The notes under the pieces: generated by a model
What the model saw: the letters and a program-made list of their open reading frames with translations, nothing else
Database searches by the model: none
What the model was told of the DNA's origin: nothing
Shown here: one piece after another, positions 1-9,377 of the stretch
Layout: each line of letters starts with the position of its first letter
How positions within the stretch are numbered: position 1 is the stretch's first letter
Translations under genes and position numbers: made by a program
Assembly (NCBI RefSeq): GCF_014305095.1
Contig: NZ_JACRUI010000001.1
Location: forward strand, 1 to 64,000
DNA: 64,000 nt
DNA from: Flavobacterium kayseriense
GTDB lineage: Bacteria > Bacteroidota > Bacteroidia > Flavobacteriales > Flavobacteriaceae
Direction: 5' to 3'

Positions 1-12
1 TTGTTGCGGGTG

Positions 13-42
13 CAAAAGTAGCGAGTCTTTACCGGTAAACAA
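13..42 (-). promoter_or_regulatory. Bacteroidota-type promoter reading leftwards out of the window
   Basis: On the minus strand there is TTG, a 19-base spacer, then TACTTTTG. This matches the Bacteroidota housekeeping consensus (TTG, about 19 bases, TAnnTTTG) exactly. Transcription would start near base 5 and leave the window. The gene it serves is not visible; the strength of the match would suit a highly expressed operon such as an rRNA or ribosomal protein operon, but that is a guess. Confidence 0.6.
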
Positions 43-651
43 TACTTTACAACACACTTTTTTTAATCTTTTTTCAATCTTGGTTTTAACAGACTGAAAA
101 ACAATATTATTACAGTTGGCGGAAATTTGTTGTTGCGTACGTTTGTAAGAAAAAAGTGTTGATTGCTGTAAGGGTATCTAGATTTTTACTAGAGTTGTAC
201 CTGGATAATCGCATTATTAATAGGTATGGGCACGTAGATAATGCGTGTTTTGACAAATTAGTGGTTGTAGCAGATGTTGACGAAGTAAGTTGGCACGCAG
301 ATGATGCCGATTTTAGCAGATTAGCGGTGCCTAGTATGCTTATTGGATTCTACTAGATACAGTATTGAGACTGTATACCTATATAATGTATAATTATACT
401 TTTGAATGAATGTTGATTTGGAATGATGTAGATAGAGAATAGTAAACATTTTGATACTATGCTGTTCTACCATATATATAATGTGGTCTTTTTCGAAGGT
501 TTATGTATTATCAGCAAACGCAATCCTTTCTATTAATTTACTAACGAGACCCTATACTATATAATGAAGTAGATTGTTATTGCAACTTTAATCCAGCGTA
601 ACATCCTTTTTAAAATGGATTGCAAACAAGAAGTGTATAAAAGTACCACTC

Positions 652-737
652 CCCTAGCCCTGATAGCATTGGAAATCCTTTTATGGGAATTCTTTCTCCC
701 ATAAAAGATTGAAACGAATAGCAGGAATAAGCTCCTG
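652..737 (+). ncRNA. Flavo-1-like structured repeat, copy 1
   Basis: Begins with the block TAGCCCTGATAGCA, followed by GGAAATCC, an 11-bp perfect hairpin (678-688 with 697-707), then GATTGAAACGAATAGCAGGAAT and AAGCTCC. Three further copies in this window share the flanking blocks while the hairpin sequence differs but its pairing is kept, so the structure is conserved. The pattern resembles the Flavo-1 RNA motif known from Flavobacteria; I make that link from memory. It lies tail-to-tail with the LolE-like permease gene. Confidence 0.6.
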
Positions 738-814
738 AAAAAAGTGCAGTACTATTTAGTTATAAAAAATATTGTCACTCTATTTAGTTAAAGTTTCAAA
801 TCACAAACATTTTA

Positions 815-2050
815 CTAGTCAAAGCGAATTGCTTTTACAGGGGAAATCTTGGTTATTATAAAAGATGGAATTAGTAAAACTAAAAAACAAGTAACTATGG
901 TGCCTAAATTTAAGAGAACAATATACCATAGATTAAAATATACCGGAGCTTGTGATACATAATAATTAGCTGGATCTAAAGTGACTACTCCAAAATATTT
1001 TTGAATTAATAAAATTGCAATCCCAATGAGATTACCCCAAAATAACCCACGAATTATAAGATACGAAGCATTGTACAAAAAAACTTTCCTAACTGTCCAG
1101 TTATTCGCTCCTAATGCTTTTAAAATACCAATCATTTGAGTTCGCTCTAAAATTAGCACTAGCAACGCTACAACCATGTTTATGGTCGCCACTACTATCA
1201 TGACGATTAAAATGACAATTATATTAAAATCAAACAGTTGTAACCATTCAAAGATGTAGCTATACTTTTCTATAATAGTCTTAGAGTCTAGGGTAGACCC
1301 TGTTTCCTTATACACTTGTTCGCCTATAGCACTCAAAGCATCAAAATCATTAACAAAAACCTCAAAAGCTCCTACTTGATCCGGCTTCCATTTATTAATT
1401 CGCTGGATATGTCTTATATCCCCCAATACATAAGTTGCATCAAATTCTTGAAAACCACTGTTAAAAATACCTACTATCGTAAATCGTCTACTGTTAGGCA
1501 ACTTATTCTGACCTTCCTTCATAAAAAAGGTATTGAACTTTTCCCCTACTTTTAGATTTAAGCGATTTGCAAGAAATTGCGAAATCAGAACATCTTCGTT
1601 TAATTTGTTTTTATAATCAGGAATAACACCCGCAACCAGATATTCTTTTATATTATCCCATTTATAATCTGGACCAACACCTTTATACATTATCCCTTCG
1701 AAGGCAGTCTCCGTCCTAATAATACCCGCTTTACTCGCAATCGCTTGGATATGGTTTACTGAGGGAACACTATTGAATTTTGGATAAAACTTTTGAGTTT
1801 TAGATATAGGACTTAAAGTAGCATCAGATTGATTACTGTCGAAATTCGAAATTACAATATGTCCATTGAATGCTGCTATTTTCTCCCTAATTTTCTCTTG
1901 TAAACCAATACCAGTAGCAACAGAAACTATCATCATGATCATTCCTATGGCAATCGCCGAAATTGCTATTTTAATTATAGGTGCTGAAATACTACTCTTG
2001 TAGTCTTTTGCCGTGATAAGTCTTTTTGCTATGAAATATTCTAAATTCAA
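815..2050 (-). CDS. LolC/LolE-type ABC transporter permease
   Basis: 411-residue inner-membrane protein of the MacB/FtsX-LolCE permease type. One N-terminal membrane segment (about residues 24-48) is followed by a large periplasmic domain (about 50-270) and three C-terminal membrane segments (about 277-405). The cytoplasmic motif ERTQMIGILKALGAN just after the second segment is typical of the LolE coupling helix. Family members extract lipoproteins from the inner membrane with a LolD ATPase; no ATPase gene is adjacent here, as is common in Bacteroidota. Assignment to lipoprotein release rather than another FtsX-family role is inferred from length and topology. A TAATTTTG -7 element lies at 2102-2109. 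Confidence 0.8.
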   Translation of the reverse strand: MNLEYFIAKRLITAKDYKSSISAPIIKIAISAIAIGMIMMIVSVATGIGLQEKIREKIAAFNGHIVISNFDSNQSDATLSPISKTQKFYPKFNSVPSVNHIQAIASKAGIIRTETAFEGIMYKGVGPDYKWDNIKEYLVAGVIPDYKNKLNEDVLISQFLANRLNLKVGEKFNTFFMKEGQNKLPNSRRFTIVGIFNSGFQEFDATYVLGDIRHIQRINKWKPDQVGAFEVFVNDFDALSAIGEQVYKETGSTLDSKTIIEKYSYIFEWLQLFDFNIIVILIVMIVVATINMVVALLVLILERTQMIGILKALGANNWTVRKVFLYNASYLIIRGLFWGNLIGIAILLIQKYFGVVTLDPANYYVSQAPVYFNLWYIVLLNLGTIVTCFLVLLIPSFIITKISPVKAIRFD

Positions 2051-2283
2051 GAAAAGTTTATTTAATTAAAAAATCCTTATGTGATTTTTTGAAGTTGGGC
2101 TCAAAATTACATTTAATACCTTAATATCGATTAATTATTTAGCAGAGATTTGTGAAATAAAAACATGAACCCCTATTCACACTAAGTCTCACCTTATCTA
2201 AGGGTATGAAGAATAAAAGCACTAATACTAACATCCTAATTAGGCATAAACAACAGTATGTATAAGTAAAACATAGACAGAAG

Positions 2284-2781
2284 CTATAAGGGCAATTTCT
2301 TTTTCATTTCTTCTACAATATTATACGCTGCTGGGCACACAGGAATATTCTTTAAAGTTATATCAGTAATTTGTTGAAATTTCTTTCTGTCTGTATGAGG
2401 AAATTCGCGGCATGCTTTAGGGCGAACATCATAAATAAAACAGCTATTATCTGTATCTAAAAAAGAACAAGGCACAGATTGTAAAACGTAATCCTGATCT
2501 TCATCAATACGCAGGTATTGTTCTATAAACTGTTGTGGCTTTTGGCGCAGGTGTTTTGAAATTCGTTCGATATCAGCATAAGTAAATAAAGGACCTGTAG
2601 TTTTACAACAATTAGCACATTCTAAACAATCTGTTCGTTTAAATTCTGCAGTATGTATGTCCTGCATCACGTAATCTAAATTTTTCGGGCTTTTCTTTTT
2701 TAGCTTATCAAAATACTTTTTATTCTCTAGTTGCTTATCTTTGGCTAATTTTCCGAGTTCGTTTAAGGAGGGCTTAAGCAT
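2284..2781 (-). CDS. YkgJ-family cysteine-cluster protein (putative metal-binding)
   Basis: 165 residues with the family's N-terminal cluster Cys52-x2-Cys55-x2-Cys58-Cys59 and later cysteines in SVPCSFLDTDNSCFIYDVRPKAC. Such proteins are annotated as zinc- or iron-chelating and have no settled function. No signal peptide or membrane segment is visible, so a cytosolic protein is expected. It is divergent from the methyltransferase gene, with a short shared intergenic space. Family assignment is firm, function unknown. Confidence 0.8.
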   Translation of the reverse strand: MLKPSLNELGKLAKDKQLENKKYFDKLKKKSPKNLDYVMQDIHTAEFKRTDCLECANCCKTTGPLFTYADIERISKHLRQKPQQFIEQYLRIDEDQDYVLQSVPCSFLDTDNSCFIYDVRPKACREFPHTDRKKFQQITDITLKNIPVCPAAYNIVEEMKKKLPL

Positions 2782-2868
2782 TTTGAGCTATTATTTAGAT
2801 TAATTTTTAAGATGTGTCAAAATTACTCAAATCAACCAAACAATTTACACATTACACAACAAACTATC

Positions 2869-3579
2869 ATGAAAGACTTATTTGGCCGAGCCATACTAGA
2901 TTATCAAACAAGTAATTCGCCCCAAGACCTTATCACAGAAACCACGATCTCCGAAGAAGACGAAATGAGCGTTGCCTATTTGTTTCGAGAATATGACTCG
3001 ATGCCCTTAATAGAACAAAAAGCACTTACATTGAGTTACGGCAAAACCCTAGATGTTGGAGCAGGCGCCGGGAGTCATAGCTTGTATTTACAAAATGAAA
3101 AACATCTTGACGTAACCGCAATAGATATCTCGCAACAAGCTATACAAACTTGCGCATTGCGCGGTGTGAAGAATGCTGCTGTTGCCGACATTCTAACTTG
3201 GGATACTGAAAAGTTTGACACTATTTTGTTACTAATGAATGGCACGGGGATTTTTGGTACTCTCGAGAAAACATCCCGATTTTTAGAAAAGTTGCGTTCC
3301 CTACTAAAACCAAACGGACAAATACTAATTGACAGTTCTGACATTATCTATATGTTTGACCAAGATGAGGACGGATCATATTCAGTACCCGCAGATACAT
3401 ATTACGGTGAATTAGAATTTACTATAAGTTACAAAGGAGAAAAAGAAGAATCATTTCCTTGGTTATATCTTGATTACAACACCTTACAGAACATAGCAGT
3501 AGCTAATAATCTAGCATGTGAGTTGGTAGCTGAAGGCGAACACTATGACTATTTAGCCCGGTTGACTCTATTGCACTAA
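2869..3579 (+). CDS. Class I SAM-dependent methyltransferase
   Basis: Rossmann-type methyltransferase with the SAM-binding motif I LDVGAGAGSHSLYL and an acidic motif II (VTAIDIS). The frame is open from an ATG at 2812, but that start would leave only 30 bases to the divergent gene; the ATG at 2869, beginning MKDLFGRAILDY, leaves room for promoters and gives about 236 residues, so I prefer it. The substrate cannot be read from sequence; there are no RNA-binding or sterol-type extensions. It is followed by a strong bidirectional terminator. Confidence 0.75.
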   Translation: MKDLFGRAILDYQTSNSPQDLITETTISEEDEMSVAYLFREYDSMPLIEQKALTLSYGKTLDVGAGAGSHSLYLQNEKHLDVTAIDISQQAIQTCALRGVKNAAVADILTWDTEKFDTILLLMNGTGIFGTLEKTSRFLEKLRSLLKPNGQILIDSSDIIYMFDQDEDGSYSVPADTYYGELEFTISYKGEKEESFPWLYLDYNTLQNIAVANNLACELVAEGEHYDYLARLTLLH

Positions 3580-3636
3580 AATTAAAAAGCAAGCAACTAA
3601 CGTGCTTCTCTAAGACTAAATTCAAGTAGTAAACAT

Positions 3637-3672
3637 AAAAAAAGGCTAAACACTTTCTGTTTAGCCTTTTTT
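3637..3672. terminator. Bidirectional terminator between the methyltransferase gene and queE
   Basis: A perfect stem formed by GGCTAAA and TTTAGCC around a 9-base loop is extended by A runs on the left and T runs on the right, so it can terminate both convergent genes. Confidence 0.85.
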
Positions 3673-3692
3673 CATAATAAGTAAAACCTACT

Positions 3693-4325
3693 TTATGGTA
3701 TATTAAGATACTTGTGTGTTTGTAGTGAAACTCTCCATTTTGGGTTGTTCATCACGTAATCAACAATAAGCGGAGTCATTTCCTCTTTTTTGCTCCACTC
3801 AGGTTGTAAAAACAATATTGCACCTTTATTGACTAGTTCTGCTTGCTCTTCAGCGAAGATAAAGTCGTGCTTGTTATGAATAATAACCTTTAACTCGTGC
3901 GCAGCATCATATACTGTTTCAGTTGGTAATTTATTTTTCTTTGGCGAAAGACAAATCCAATCCCAAGTTCCAGATAATGGATAAGCACCTGAAGTTTCGA
4001 TATGAACTTTACGTCCAACATTTTTAAGATTCTGTGTTAACAGACTCATGTCCCACATTAAAGGTTCGCCACCAGTCACTACAACCGTCTCAGCGTACTT
4101 ACTTGCATTCTCAACAATAACACTTACGGCAGTAGGAGGATGTAACTCTGCATTCCAACTTTCTTTGACATCACACCAATGGCAACCTACATCGCAACCA
4201 CCAATTCGTATAAAATAAGCTGCGGTACCAGTATGATAACCCTCACCTTGAATGGTATAAAACTCTTCCATCAAAGGAAGCATTGCTCCTTTATTTACTT
4301 CTAATTGTATTTCTTTTGATAACAT
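3693..4325 (-). CDS. queE: 7-carboxy-7-deazaguanine synthase (radical SAM)
   Basis: QueE converts 6-carboxy-tetrahydropterin to 7-carboxy-7-deazaguanine in queuosine synthesis. At 210 residues it is a normal size. The N-terminus carries FYTIQGEG and then the QueE-type cluster Cys44-x3-Cys48-x2-Cys51 (CDVGCHWC) that holds the 4Fe-4S cluster and SAM, followed by VVTGGEPL. The queuosine enzyme QueA is encoded elsewhere in this window (20.6-21.7 kb), so the organism makes queuosine de novo. A TATCTTTG -7 element lies just upstream at 4343-4350. Confidence 0.92.
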   Translation of the reverse strand: MLSKEIQLEVNKGAMLPLMEEFYTIQGEGYHTGTAAYFIRIGGCDVGCHWCDVKESWNAELHPPTAVSVIVENASKYAETVVVTGGEPLMWDMSLLTQNLKNVGRKVHIETSGAYPLSGTWDWICLSPKKNKLPTETVYDAAHELKVIIHNKHDFIFAEEQAELVNKGAILFLQPEWSKKEEMTPLIVDYVMNNPKWRVSLQTHKYLNIP

Positions 4326-4413
4326 TATCTAAATTTAAAATGCAAAGATAGTTAATTTGAAAGGGACTTAATTCATAAAAAAAAATGCAGTTTCTCAACC
4401 AAAATATAAAAAC

Positions 4414-4446
4414 AAAAAACCGATAGCTAAAAGCTACCGGTTTCTT
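4414..4446 (-). terminator. Terminator of the exbB-tonB-TPR operon
   Basis: On the minus strand the arms ACCGGTAGCT and AGCTATCGGT form a stem (one mismatch), followed by a run of six T. It lies 21 bases past the TPR gene stop and marks the operon's end. Confidence 0.8.
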
Positions 4447-4467
4447 TATAATATAGTATTACTATTA

Positions 4468-6135
4468 TTATTTGATTGTCTTCAAAGATTGTGTTGCATA
4501 AGCATTAGTTGGATCAATCGCTAAAGTTTTAGTGAAATACTCTCTAGCTTTTGCTTTATCAAAATTAACATATCCTGCAGCCATTGTATTGTAAGCTTCA
4601 ATCAATTTAGCTTTCACAGCTGGCTTAGCCATCTCTTCAGCACCTTTTTCAGTTACTTTGTCAACATACATTTGATAGTACTTGATCATAGCTTCATCAT
4701 TATCCATTAACGTATTAGTTCTTGCACGATATACATATGCATCGATAGTTTCTGGTGAAGCCTCAACAACATTTCCAAAAGCAATGTCCGCTTTAGCCAA
4801 AGCTTCCATATCTTTTACCACATCTGCTTTTGCATTTTCAAAATAGATAGAGTTACCTAGGTAGAAATTGTCTAACAAATAACTTTTTGATTCTTTGTTT
4901 GTAGTTGCAATTTCAAATATAAACGCTGCTTCTTTATATAACCTTTGCTCATATAATGATTTACCTAAATCTCCTAATTGACCTGCAAAATAGATATCCA
5001 TATCTACTGCTTTCTTAATAAAAGAAATTCCTTCTTTATATAAAACTGGTTCAATCGTTGTACCATCAGCACTTGTCGCTTTTTTAATTTTTGCTTGACC
5101 TAAGTAAAAATAATCTTGAGCAATAATTTTATTAGAAGGAACACTAATGTATTCAGTCAATGAGCTAATAGCACCATCAATATTACCGTTTTCATAAGCA
5201 GCATATCCTAAATATCTTAAAATTCTAGGATTTACCTTGTCTAATTCCTTCATTTTCATAGCTTCAGCCTCTAATGCTTTGTAATCTTTCGCTAGGATAA
5301 GAAAATCAGCATGACGCATACGTGAAGCAAGAGAATAATCCGTTAGTTCCATGTATTTTTCATAGTAAGAAAGTGCTTGTTTGATGTACTGATCGTATCT
5401 ACCAGGAACATTATTTGCCCAATAGTAATACGTTTCAGCTAATTCGCGATATACAGGACCATAAGTAGGGCTAACTGCGATAACCTCTTCATAAGCAGCA
5501 ACTGCCTCATTATAGGCTTTAGCACCTTTTAGCAAAACACCTAATTGCATTTTAGCTCTAATCAAAGAAGCGTCTGCTTGATAAGCATTTCTGTAAGCAG
5601 AGAAAGCAGAATTTTGATTTTTATCACCATAATAAGCATCTCCCATAGCTAACAAAACTTGTGGCTCCATTGCGCTTCTATCCTTTGCAAGTTCTAAAGT
5701 AGCAAGTGCGCTTTTATAATCTGGCTTATTAGCATTCATGTAAGCACGTGCGATATACACATACTCTTCAAAGTCTTTTTTACGCATGTCCTTCTTAGCT
5801 AACTCAAAATTAGATTTTGCAGCAGCAACATTATTGTTATCTAAGTCGAGTTGACCTAAACCAATATAATTTAAGTGTGACTCTTTTTTGGCATTTAGAC
5901 CAGCTTTATAAGAGATAGCAGCTGAGTCAGCCACATTTTGAGCAAGATAAACATTTCCTAAAAGAAAGAAAGCAGCTCCATTTGAAGAGTCGTCTTTTAC
6001 TATCGATTTTAAAGTTGTTTTAGCAGTCTGAAATTGTTCAGCGTCAATTGCTTTTTTTACTTGGTTGATATCCTGCGCTTGCACGGAGCATACTGAAGCC
6101 AAAAGGGCAACACTTAAAAATTTTACTTTGTTCAT
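4468..6135 (-). CDS. Secreted tetratricopeptide repeat protein
   Basis: Helical repeat protein made almost wholly of TPR units (for example the blocks around GAAFFLLGNVYLAQNVADSA and SYYEKYMEL). The reading frame opens at 6159, but the second Met at 6135 begins MNKVKFLSVALLASVCSVQAQ, a clean signal peptide, and avoids overlap with the upstream gene, so I use it (555 residues). The export signal and the operon with ExbB/ExbD/TonB and a PstS-like lipoprotein point to a periplasmic scaffold for envelope energy transduction. No enzymatic motif is seen; the exact role is unknown. Confidence 0.8.
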   Translation of the reverse strand: MNKVKFLSVALLASVCSVQAQDINQVKKAIDAEQFQTAKTTLKSIVKDDSSNGAAFFLLGNVYLAQNVADSAAISYKAGLNAKKESHLNYIGLGQLDLDNNNVAAAKSNFELAKKDMRKKDFEEYVYIARAYMNANKPDYKSALATLELAKDRSAMEPQVLLAMGDAYYGDKNQNSAFSAYRNAYQADASLIRAKMQLGVLLKGAKAYNEAVAAYEEVIAVSPTYGPVYRELAETYYYWANNVPGRYDQYIKQALSYYEKYMELTDYSLASRMRHADFLILAKDYKALEAEAMKMKELDKVNPRILRYLGYAAYENGNIDGAISSLTEYISVPSNKIIAQDYFYLGQAKIKKATSADGTTIEPVLYKEGISFIKKAVDMDIYFAGQLGDLGKSLYEQRLYKEAAFIFEIATTNKESKSYLLDNFYLGNSIYFENAKADVVKDMEALAKADIAFGNVVEASPETIDAYVYRARTNTLMDNDEAMIKYYQMYVDKVTEKGAEEMAKPAVKAKLIEAYNTMAAGYVNFDKAKAREYFTKTLAIDPTNAYATQSLKTIK

Positions 6136-6151
6136 TGTAACTTTATTTGAT

Positions 6152-7093
6152 TTATTCATTTTCTTTTTCTTTTTTCTTATTTGTAATAAAATTAACTTTT
6201 CGGCCAGGAGTCCTAATAGGTAGTAAACCTGACTTTAAAATTATTCGTTGTCCAATGTCTCCTGCTACGAATGAGGCGAAGCCCATACCTAAACCAGAGT
6301 ATCCCTGACAATTTATTATATACAAATCACGTGCCAAAGGGTATGTTCCCTCTGCTAGGTTATTTTGACTAGGCGCAAAATAGTCATTTTTTCCACTATC
6401 TTTAACACTTAATACATTAATATTTTTCAAATTACTAGCAACAGCTTCTGTAGGCTGATACAAATAATTCAAACCTACAAATCCGATCATTCCTTCGTTT
6501 TCAGCAATGAATTTTACCACCTCCTTATTGGTCTTGAATGAATATACATTTTTTGCAGGCAGCGCAGTTAATCCAGCTAGTTCATTCATATATCTAACTG
6601 TACTAGAATTTGGATTATCAAAAACTAATCCCTTAATCCCTTTAATTTCGCTACCGCGCATAAAGCTGATAACATCTTGCAACGCGATCAAAGTATCTTT
6701 GTTGCTTCTATTAGAAATAAGAGCTATTGCATCTTTACCTATCGGCGTCACTTTAGGTTTAATCTTTAATTGCTCAAAATACTTATTCTCATTCGCAGAC
6801 AACACTCTTGACAAAACCACTATTCTACTAGTATCCTTAAGAAAGGATTGAATCAATTCGTTTTCTGATTTACCTTGCACTGTGATGTCAGCCTTGTATT
6901 TACTTTGAAATACCGTAACCTGATCCTCTATCAAAGGCAAGAAAGTCTCATCAACCAAAATAGTTGTCTTTCCTTTTAAGATAGTCTCTTTACCATCATC
7001 CTTGTTAGTCTGTTTACATGAGTTAGCAAAAGCTACAATCACCGCAATCATGAATAAGTAACCTATTTTCAATACATTCTTTCTCATTTTCAA
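6152..7093 (-). CDS. PstS-like substrate-binding lipoprotein
   Basis: 313 residues resembling the phosphate-binding PstS fold (PBP-like): ILVDETFLPLIEDQVTVFQSKY near the start, then NSSTVRYMNEL and GFASFVAGDIGQRIILKSGLLP near the end. The N-terminus has a lipobox ending FANSC, so it is probably a lipoprotein. No pstC, pstA or pstB genes are nearby; instead it sits in a TonB operon and overlaps the preceding small gene by 4 bases (ATGA), implying coupled translation. It may sense or present a ligand to the TonB machinery rather than serve classical phosphate uptake; that is inference. Confidence 0.8.
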   Translation of the reverse strand: MKMRKNVLKIGYLFMIAVIVAFANSCKQTNKDDGKETILKGKTTILVDETFLPLIEDQVTVFQSKYKADITVQGKSENELIQSFLKDTSRIVVLSRVLSANENKYFEQLKIKPKVTPIGKDAIALISNRSNKDTLIALQDVISFMRGSEIKGIKGLVFDNPNSSTVRYMNELAGLTALPAKNVYSFKTNKEVVKFIAENEGMIGFVGLNYLYQPTEAVASNLKNINVLSVKDSGKNDYFAPSQNNLAEGTYPLARDLYIINCQGYSGLGMGFASFVAGDIGQRIILKSGLLPIRTPGRKVNFITNKKKEKENE

Positions 7094-7320
7094 TCTCTGT
7101 TTTCATTAATCAAACGTACACCTCGGAAGGCAGAATACACCATGAGGAGTAATCCAAAAGCCCACCTATACTCCGTTGCCATATTGAGTGGGAAGTTATC
7201 CATAAAGATAATCAATATCCCTAGAACGAAATAAAACATAAAAAACAAAAATGCTATAACGAGAAGAAATCGCTCTCTAAGCGATTTCTTCTGAATATTT
7301 CTATAAATATTATCCAACAT
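7090..7320 (-). CDS. Small two-segment membrane protein of the TonB operon
   Basis: 76 residues with hydrophobic segments at about 20-40 and 50-66, a basic N-terminus (IQKKSLRERF) and a charged C-terminus. I recognise no family. Its start overlaps the tonB stop by one base, and its end overlaps the PstS-like gene by four bases. This tight packing between tonB and the lipoprotein gene strongly supports it as a real gene and an accessory inner-membrane component of the same machine. Confidence 0.7.
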   Translation of the reverse strand: MLDNIYRNIQKKSLRERFLLVIAFLFFMFYFVLGILIIFMDNFPLNMATEYRWAFGLLLMVYSAFRGVRLINENRD

Positions 7321-8117
7321 TAATCCGCAGTTTGAATAGTTATCGGCAGTGAGTAAAGTACTCTAACCGGTTTTCCATTTTGAACTCCAGGATTCCATTT
7401 TGGACATTTTTGCAAAACTCTAATAGCTTCTTTACCTGTCCCATAACCAATATCTCTTAAAACTTTGATATCAGTTAATGAACCGTCTTTTTCTACTACG
7501 AAAGTTACATAAACTTTTCCTTTCAATCCTTCTTCTTCAGGAGCACGGTAATTTTTTGATACATAACCATAAAATTTATCCATACCACCTGGAAACTCAG
7601 GCTTAACTTCGATACCAGCATTGTTATAAATTTGGTTATCTTCTTCAACAACTTGTTGTTTTGGACCATTTCCAACTGGAGCAACACTTAATACAGCATC
7701 TGGATCACCTTTAATAGTCTCAGCACCTAATTTTTTCTCCTTGATTTCAACAATCTTTGGTGGTTCTTCTGTAACCTCTGCCGCTTTCGCCACAACCGGT
7801 TTCACAAACTTCACTTGATCAACCTTCGGAGGAGGTGGTGGTGGTGGTGGTACAAATTTTTTCACTTCCTCTTTTTTGGGAGGTAATTTTATTGCAGTGA
7901 TTTTTACATCTCTAACAACATCATCTTCCTCGCCTTTGGGAATCAGGTCTAAAATAAGAGGCGCACCAACAGCTAAACTAAAAAACACAGCACCAATAAC
8001 AAGGGCCTTAATTGTAGTACTTCTGTTCGTTTTTCTCAACTCATAAGCACCGTAAACTTTGTTACGGCCCTCAAAGACGATTTCCAACCACTGGTTTTTA
8101 ATAATATCTAATTTCAT
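7320..8117 (-). CDS. tonB: TonB family energy-transducing protein
   Basis: 265 residues. It has a cytosolic N-terminus, one membrane segment (about 36-58), a proline-rich periplasmic spacer including a run of eight prolines, and a C-terminal TonB domain with YRAPEEEGLKGKVYVTFVVEKDGSLTDIKVLRDIGYG. TonB carries proton-motive energy from ExbB/ExbD to outer-membrane receptors. It follows the two exbD genes in the same operon. The large TonB-dependent-receptor-like protein at the right end of the window is the type of partner expected. Confidence 0.92.
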   Translation of the reverse strand: MKLDIIKNQWLEIVFEGRNKVYGAYELRKTNRSTTIKALVIGAVFFSLAVGAPLILDLIPKGEEDDVVRDVKITAIKLPPKKEEVKKFVPPPPPPPPKVDQVKFVKPVVAKAAEVTEEPPKIVEIKEKKLGAETIKGDPDAVLSVAPVGNGPKQQVVEEDNQIYNNAGIEVKPEFPGGMDKFYGYVSKNYRAPEEEGLKGKVYVTFVVEKDGSLTDIKVLRDIGYGTGKEAIRVLQKCPKWNPGVQNGKPVRVLYSLPITIQTAD

Positions 8118-8157
8118 ATTTCTTAATTATTAGGTTATTAAGAAAACAAGACAAGTC

Positions 8158-8709
8158 TTATTTTCCTTCTAACAATTTTAGTTCCGCAGGAGTAATGTCG
8201 TTCACAATTGTGTAAGTAGGAACACCTGATATCGCCATTTCATCTAAAACATCAACTACATTTTTGTAATTTGATTTTTTACTTGGTTTAATAATGACAA
8301 TCATACCCTGGTCCGGTTTACCTTTAGCAGTTGAATAAGCTAGAACTTCCTCTTTTCTTTTCAACAATTCTTTACGAAGTCCATCTCTGTCATAGGAGAT
8401 ATCTTTCGGTCCACCAATCGGAGCCTCTAACAATCCCATGTAAAATGTCAACTTGTTGTTATCACCCAGCAATAAAGTTACCGTACGGTTTTCATCAACT
8501 TTAATATCAACATTTTTGTCATCGTCATTTTTATCTGGCAATCCCAAGTTCATCGATTGGGGTTTAGACAACGTCGTGGTTAGCATGAAGAAAGTGATCA
8601 ATAAAAACGCTAAATCAACCATGGCAGTTAAATCTACCTTCGCATTCGCTTTTTTAGCTCTTACTTTACCACCTTTTTCGCCACCGCTGTCGGTATTTAA
8701 TTCAGCCAT
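8158..8709 (-). CDS. exbD: ExbD/TolR family biopolymer transport protein (second copy)
   Basis: 183 residues with a basic N-terminus and one membrane segment carrying the catalytic aspartate in KVDLTAMVDLAFLLITFFMLTTTL, followed by a periplasmic domain. ExbD forms the proton channel with ExbB. It lies directly after another exbD gene (19-base gap) and before tonB. The two copies differ clearly (this one has VDENRTVTLLLG and no long acidic loop), so they may form a hetero-assembly with ExbB. Confidence 0.92.
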   Translation of the reverse strand: MAELNTDSGGEKGGKVRAKKANAKVDLTAMVDLAFLLITFFMLTTTLSKPQSMNLGLPDKNDDDKNVDIKVDENRTVTLLLGDNNKLTFYMGLLEAPIGGPKDISYDRDGLRKELLKRKEEVLAYSTAKGKPDQGMIVIIKPSKKSNYKNVVDVLDEMAISGVPTYTIVNDITPAELKLLEGK

Positions 8710-8728
8710 TGTAGTATATTTTTGTTAA

Positions 8729-9340
8729 TTAAAAATCTTTACCTCTTAAACCAGTAACCAAACTAAAACTGTTGATTTTCTGATCTTGACAAATATCCAT
8801 TACCTTTCTGATTGCTGGATAGTCTTCCTTTGCATCACCTTTGATAGCGATTTGCAATTCCTTATCATTAACCTCGATATTAGCAATACGCGCATTATAA
8901 ATCCAATCTTTCAATTGGTTATCTGTCGAATCCGAAGGAATACCTGGCTGTCCAGCTTTACTTCTGTCCGGAGCTTTCATCTCGATGATTTGCTTTAGAC
9001 TAGTCATAGGGACACCAAAATCATCCATTAAAGAAAACATAGTCTTATCTGCATCAGAAAAAGTTACACCATATTTATCACTCATTAACTCCAATGTCTT
9101 GATACGAACTTCACGTCCTTTTAAATCAAAGAAAACTTTTCCATCTCCTACAATTATTGTAGCTAGATCCGTTTCCGGCAATTTAGTTTGAACAGTTGAA
9201 GCAGGCGTATCGACAGGAAGAGCCTCAGGGATCTTAGCTGTTGAAGTCATTACAAAGAAGGTAAGCAAAAGGAATGCAACATCACACATGGCGGTCATAT
9301 CAGTAGACCCCGGATTTTTCTTTATTTTTATTTTAGCCAT
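8729..9340 (-). CDS. exbD: ExbD/TolR family biopolymer transport protein (first copy)
   Basis: 203 residues with the ExbD signature STDMTAMCDVAFLLLTFFVM, including the membrane aspartate that carries protons, then a periplasmic domain about 20 residues longer than in the second copy. It is second in the operon behind exbB. Two ExbD paralogues in tandem are usual in Bacteroidota Ton operons. The insert around MDDFGVPMTSLKQIIEMKAPDRS is not in the neighbour and may give a separate partner surface. Confidence 0.92.
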   Translation of the reverse strand: MAKIKIKKNPGSTDMTAMCDVAFLLLTFFVMTSTAKIPEALPVDTPASTVQTKLPETDLATIIVGDGKVFFDLKGREVRIKTLELMSDKYGVTFSDADKTMFSLMDDFGVPMTSLKQIIEMKAPDRSKAGQPGIPSDSTDNQLKDWIYNARIANIEVNDKELQIAIKGDAKEDYPAIRKVMDICQDQKINSFSLVTGLRGKDF

Positions 9341-9377
9341 TCTTTTTGTTTTTTAATTGATATAAATATCAATATAA

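Larger units (their letters stand above)
1..814. other. Left-edge intergenic stretch without a convincing gene
   Basis: No supported gene lies here. It contains a minus-strand promoter at the extreme left edge and a Flavo-1-like hairpin element near 652-737, both listed separately. A 66-codon plus-strand frame at 156-356 has locally higher GC but matches no family I know and has no clear promoter; I treat it as non-coding or a decayed remnant. The remainder is AT-rich with no recognisable tRNA or other RNA. Confidence 0.5.

Noticed and set aside
156-356. 66-codon plus-strand frame with higher local GC
   Set aside because: No recognisable family, no promoter or neighbour context, and the antisense frame is equally open; probably chance or remnant.
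8985-9191. Plus-strand frames across exbD genes
   Set aside because: Shadows of well-supported minus-strand genes.
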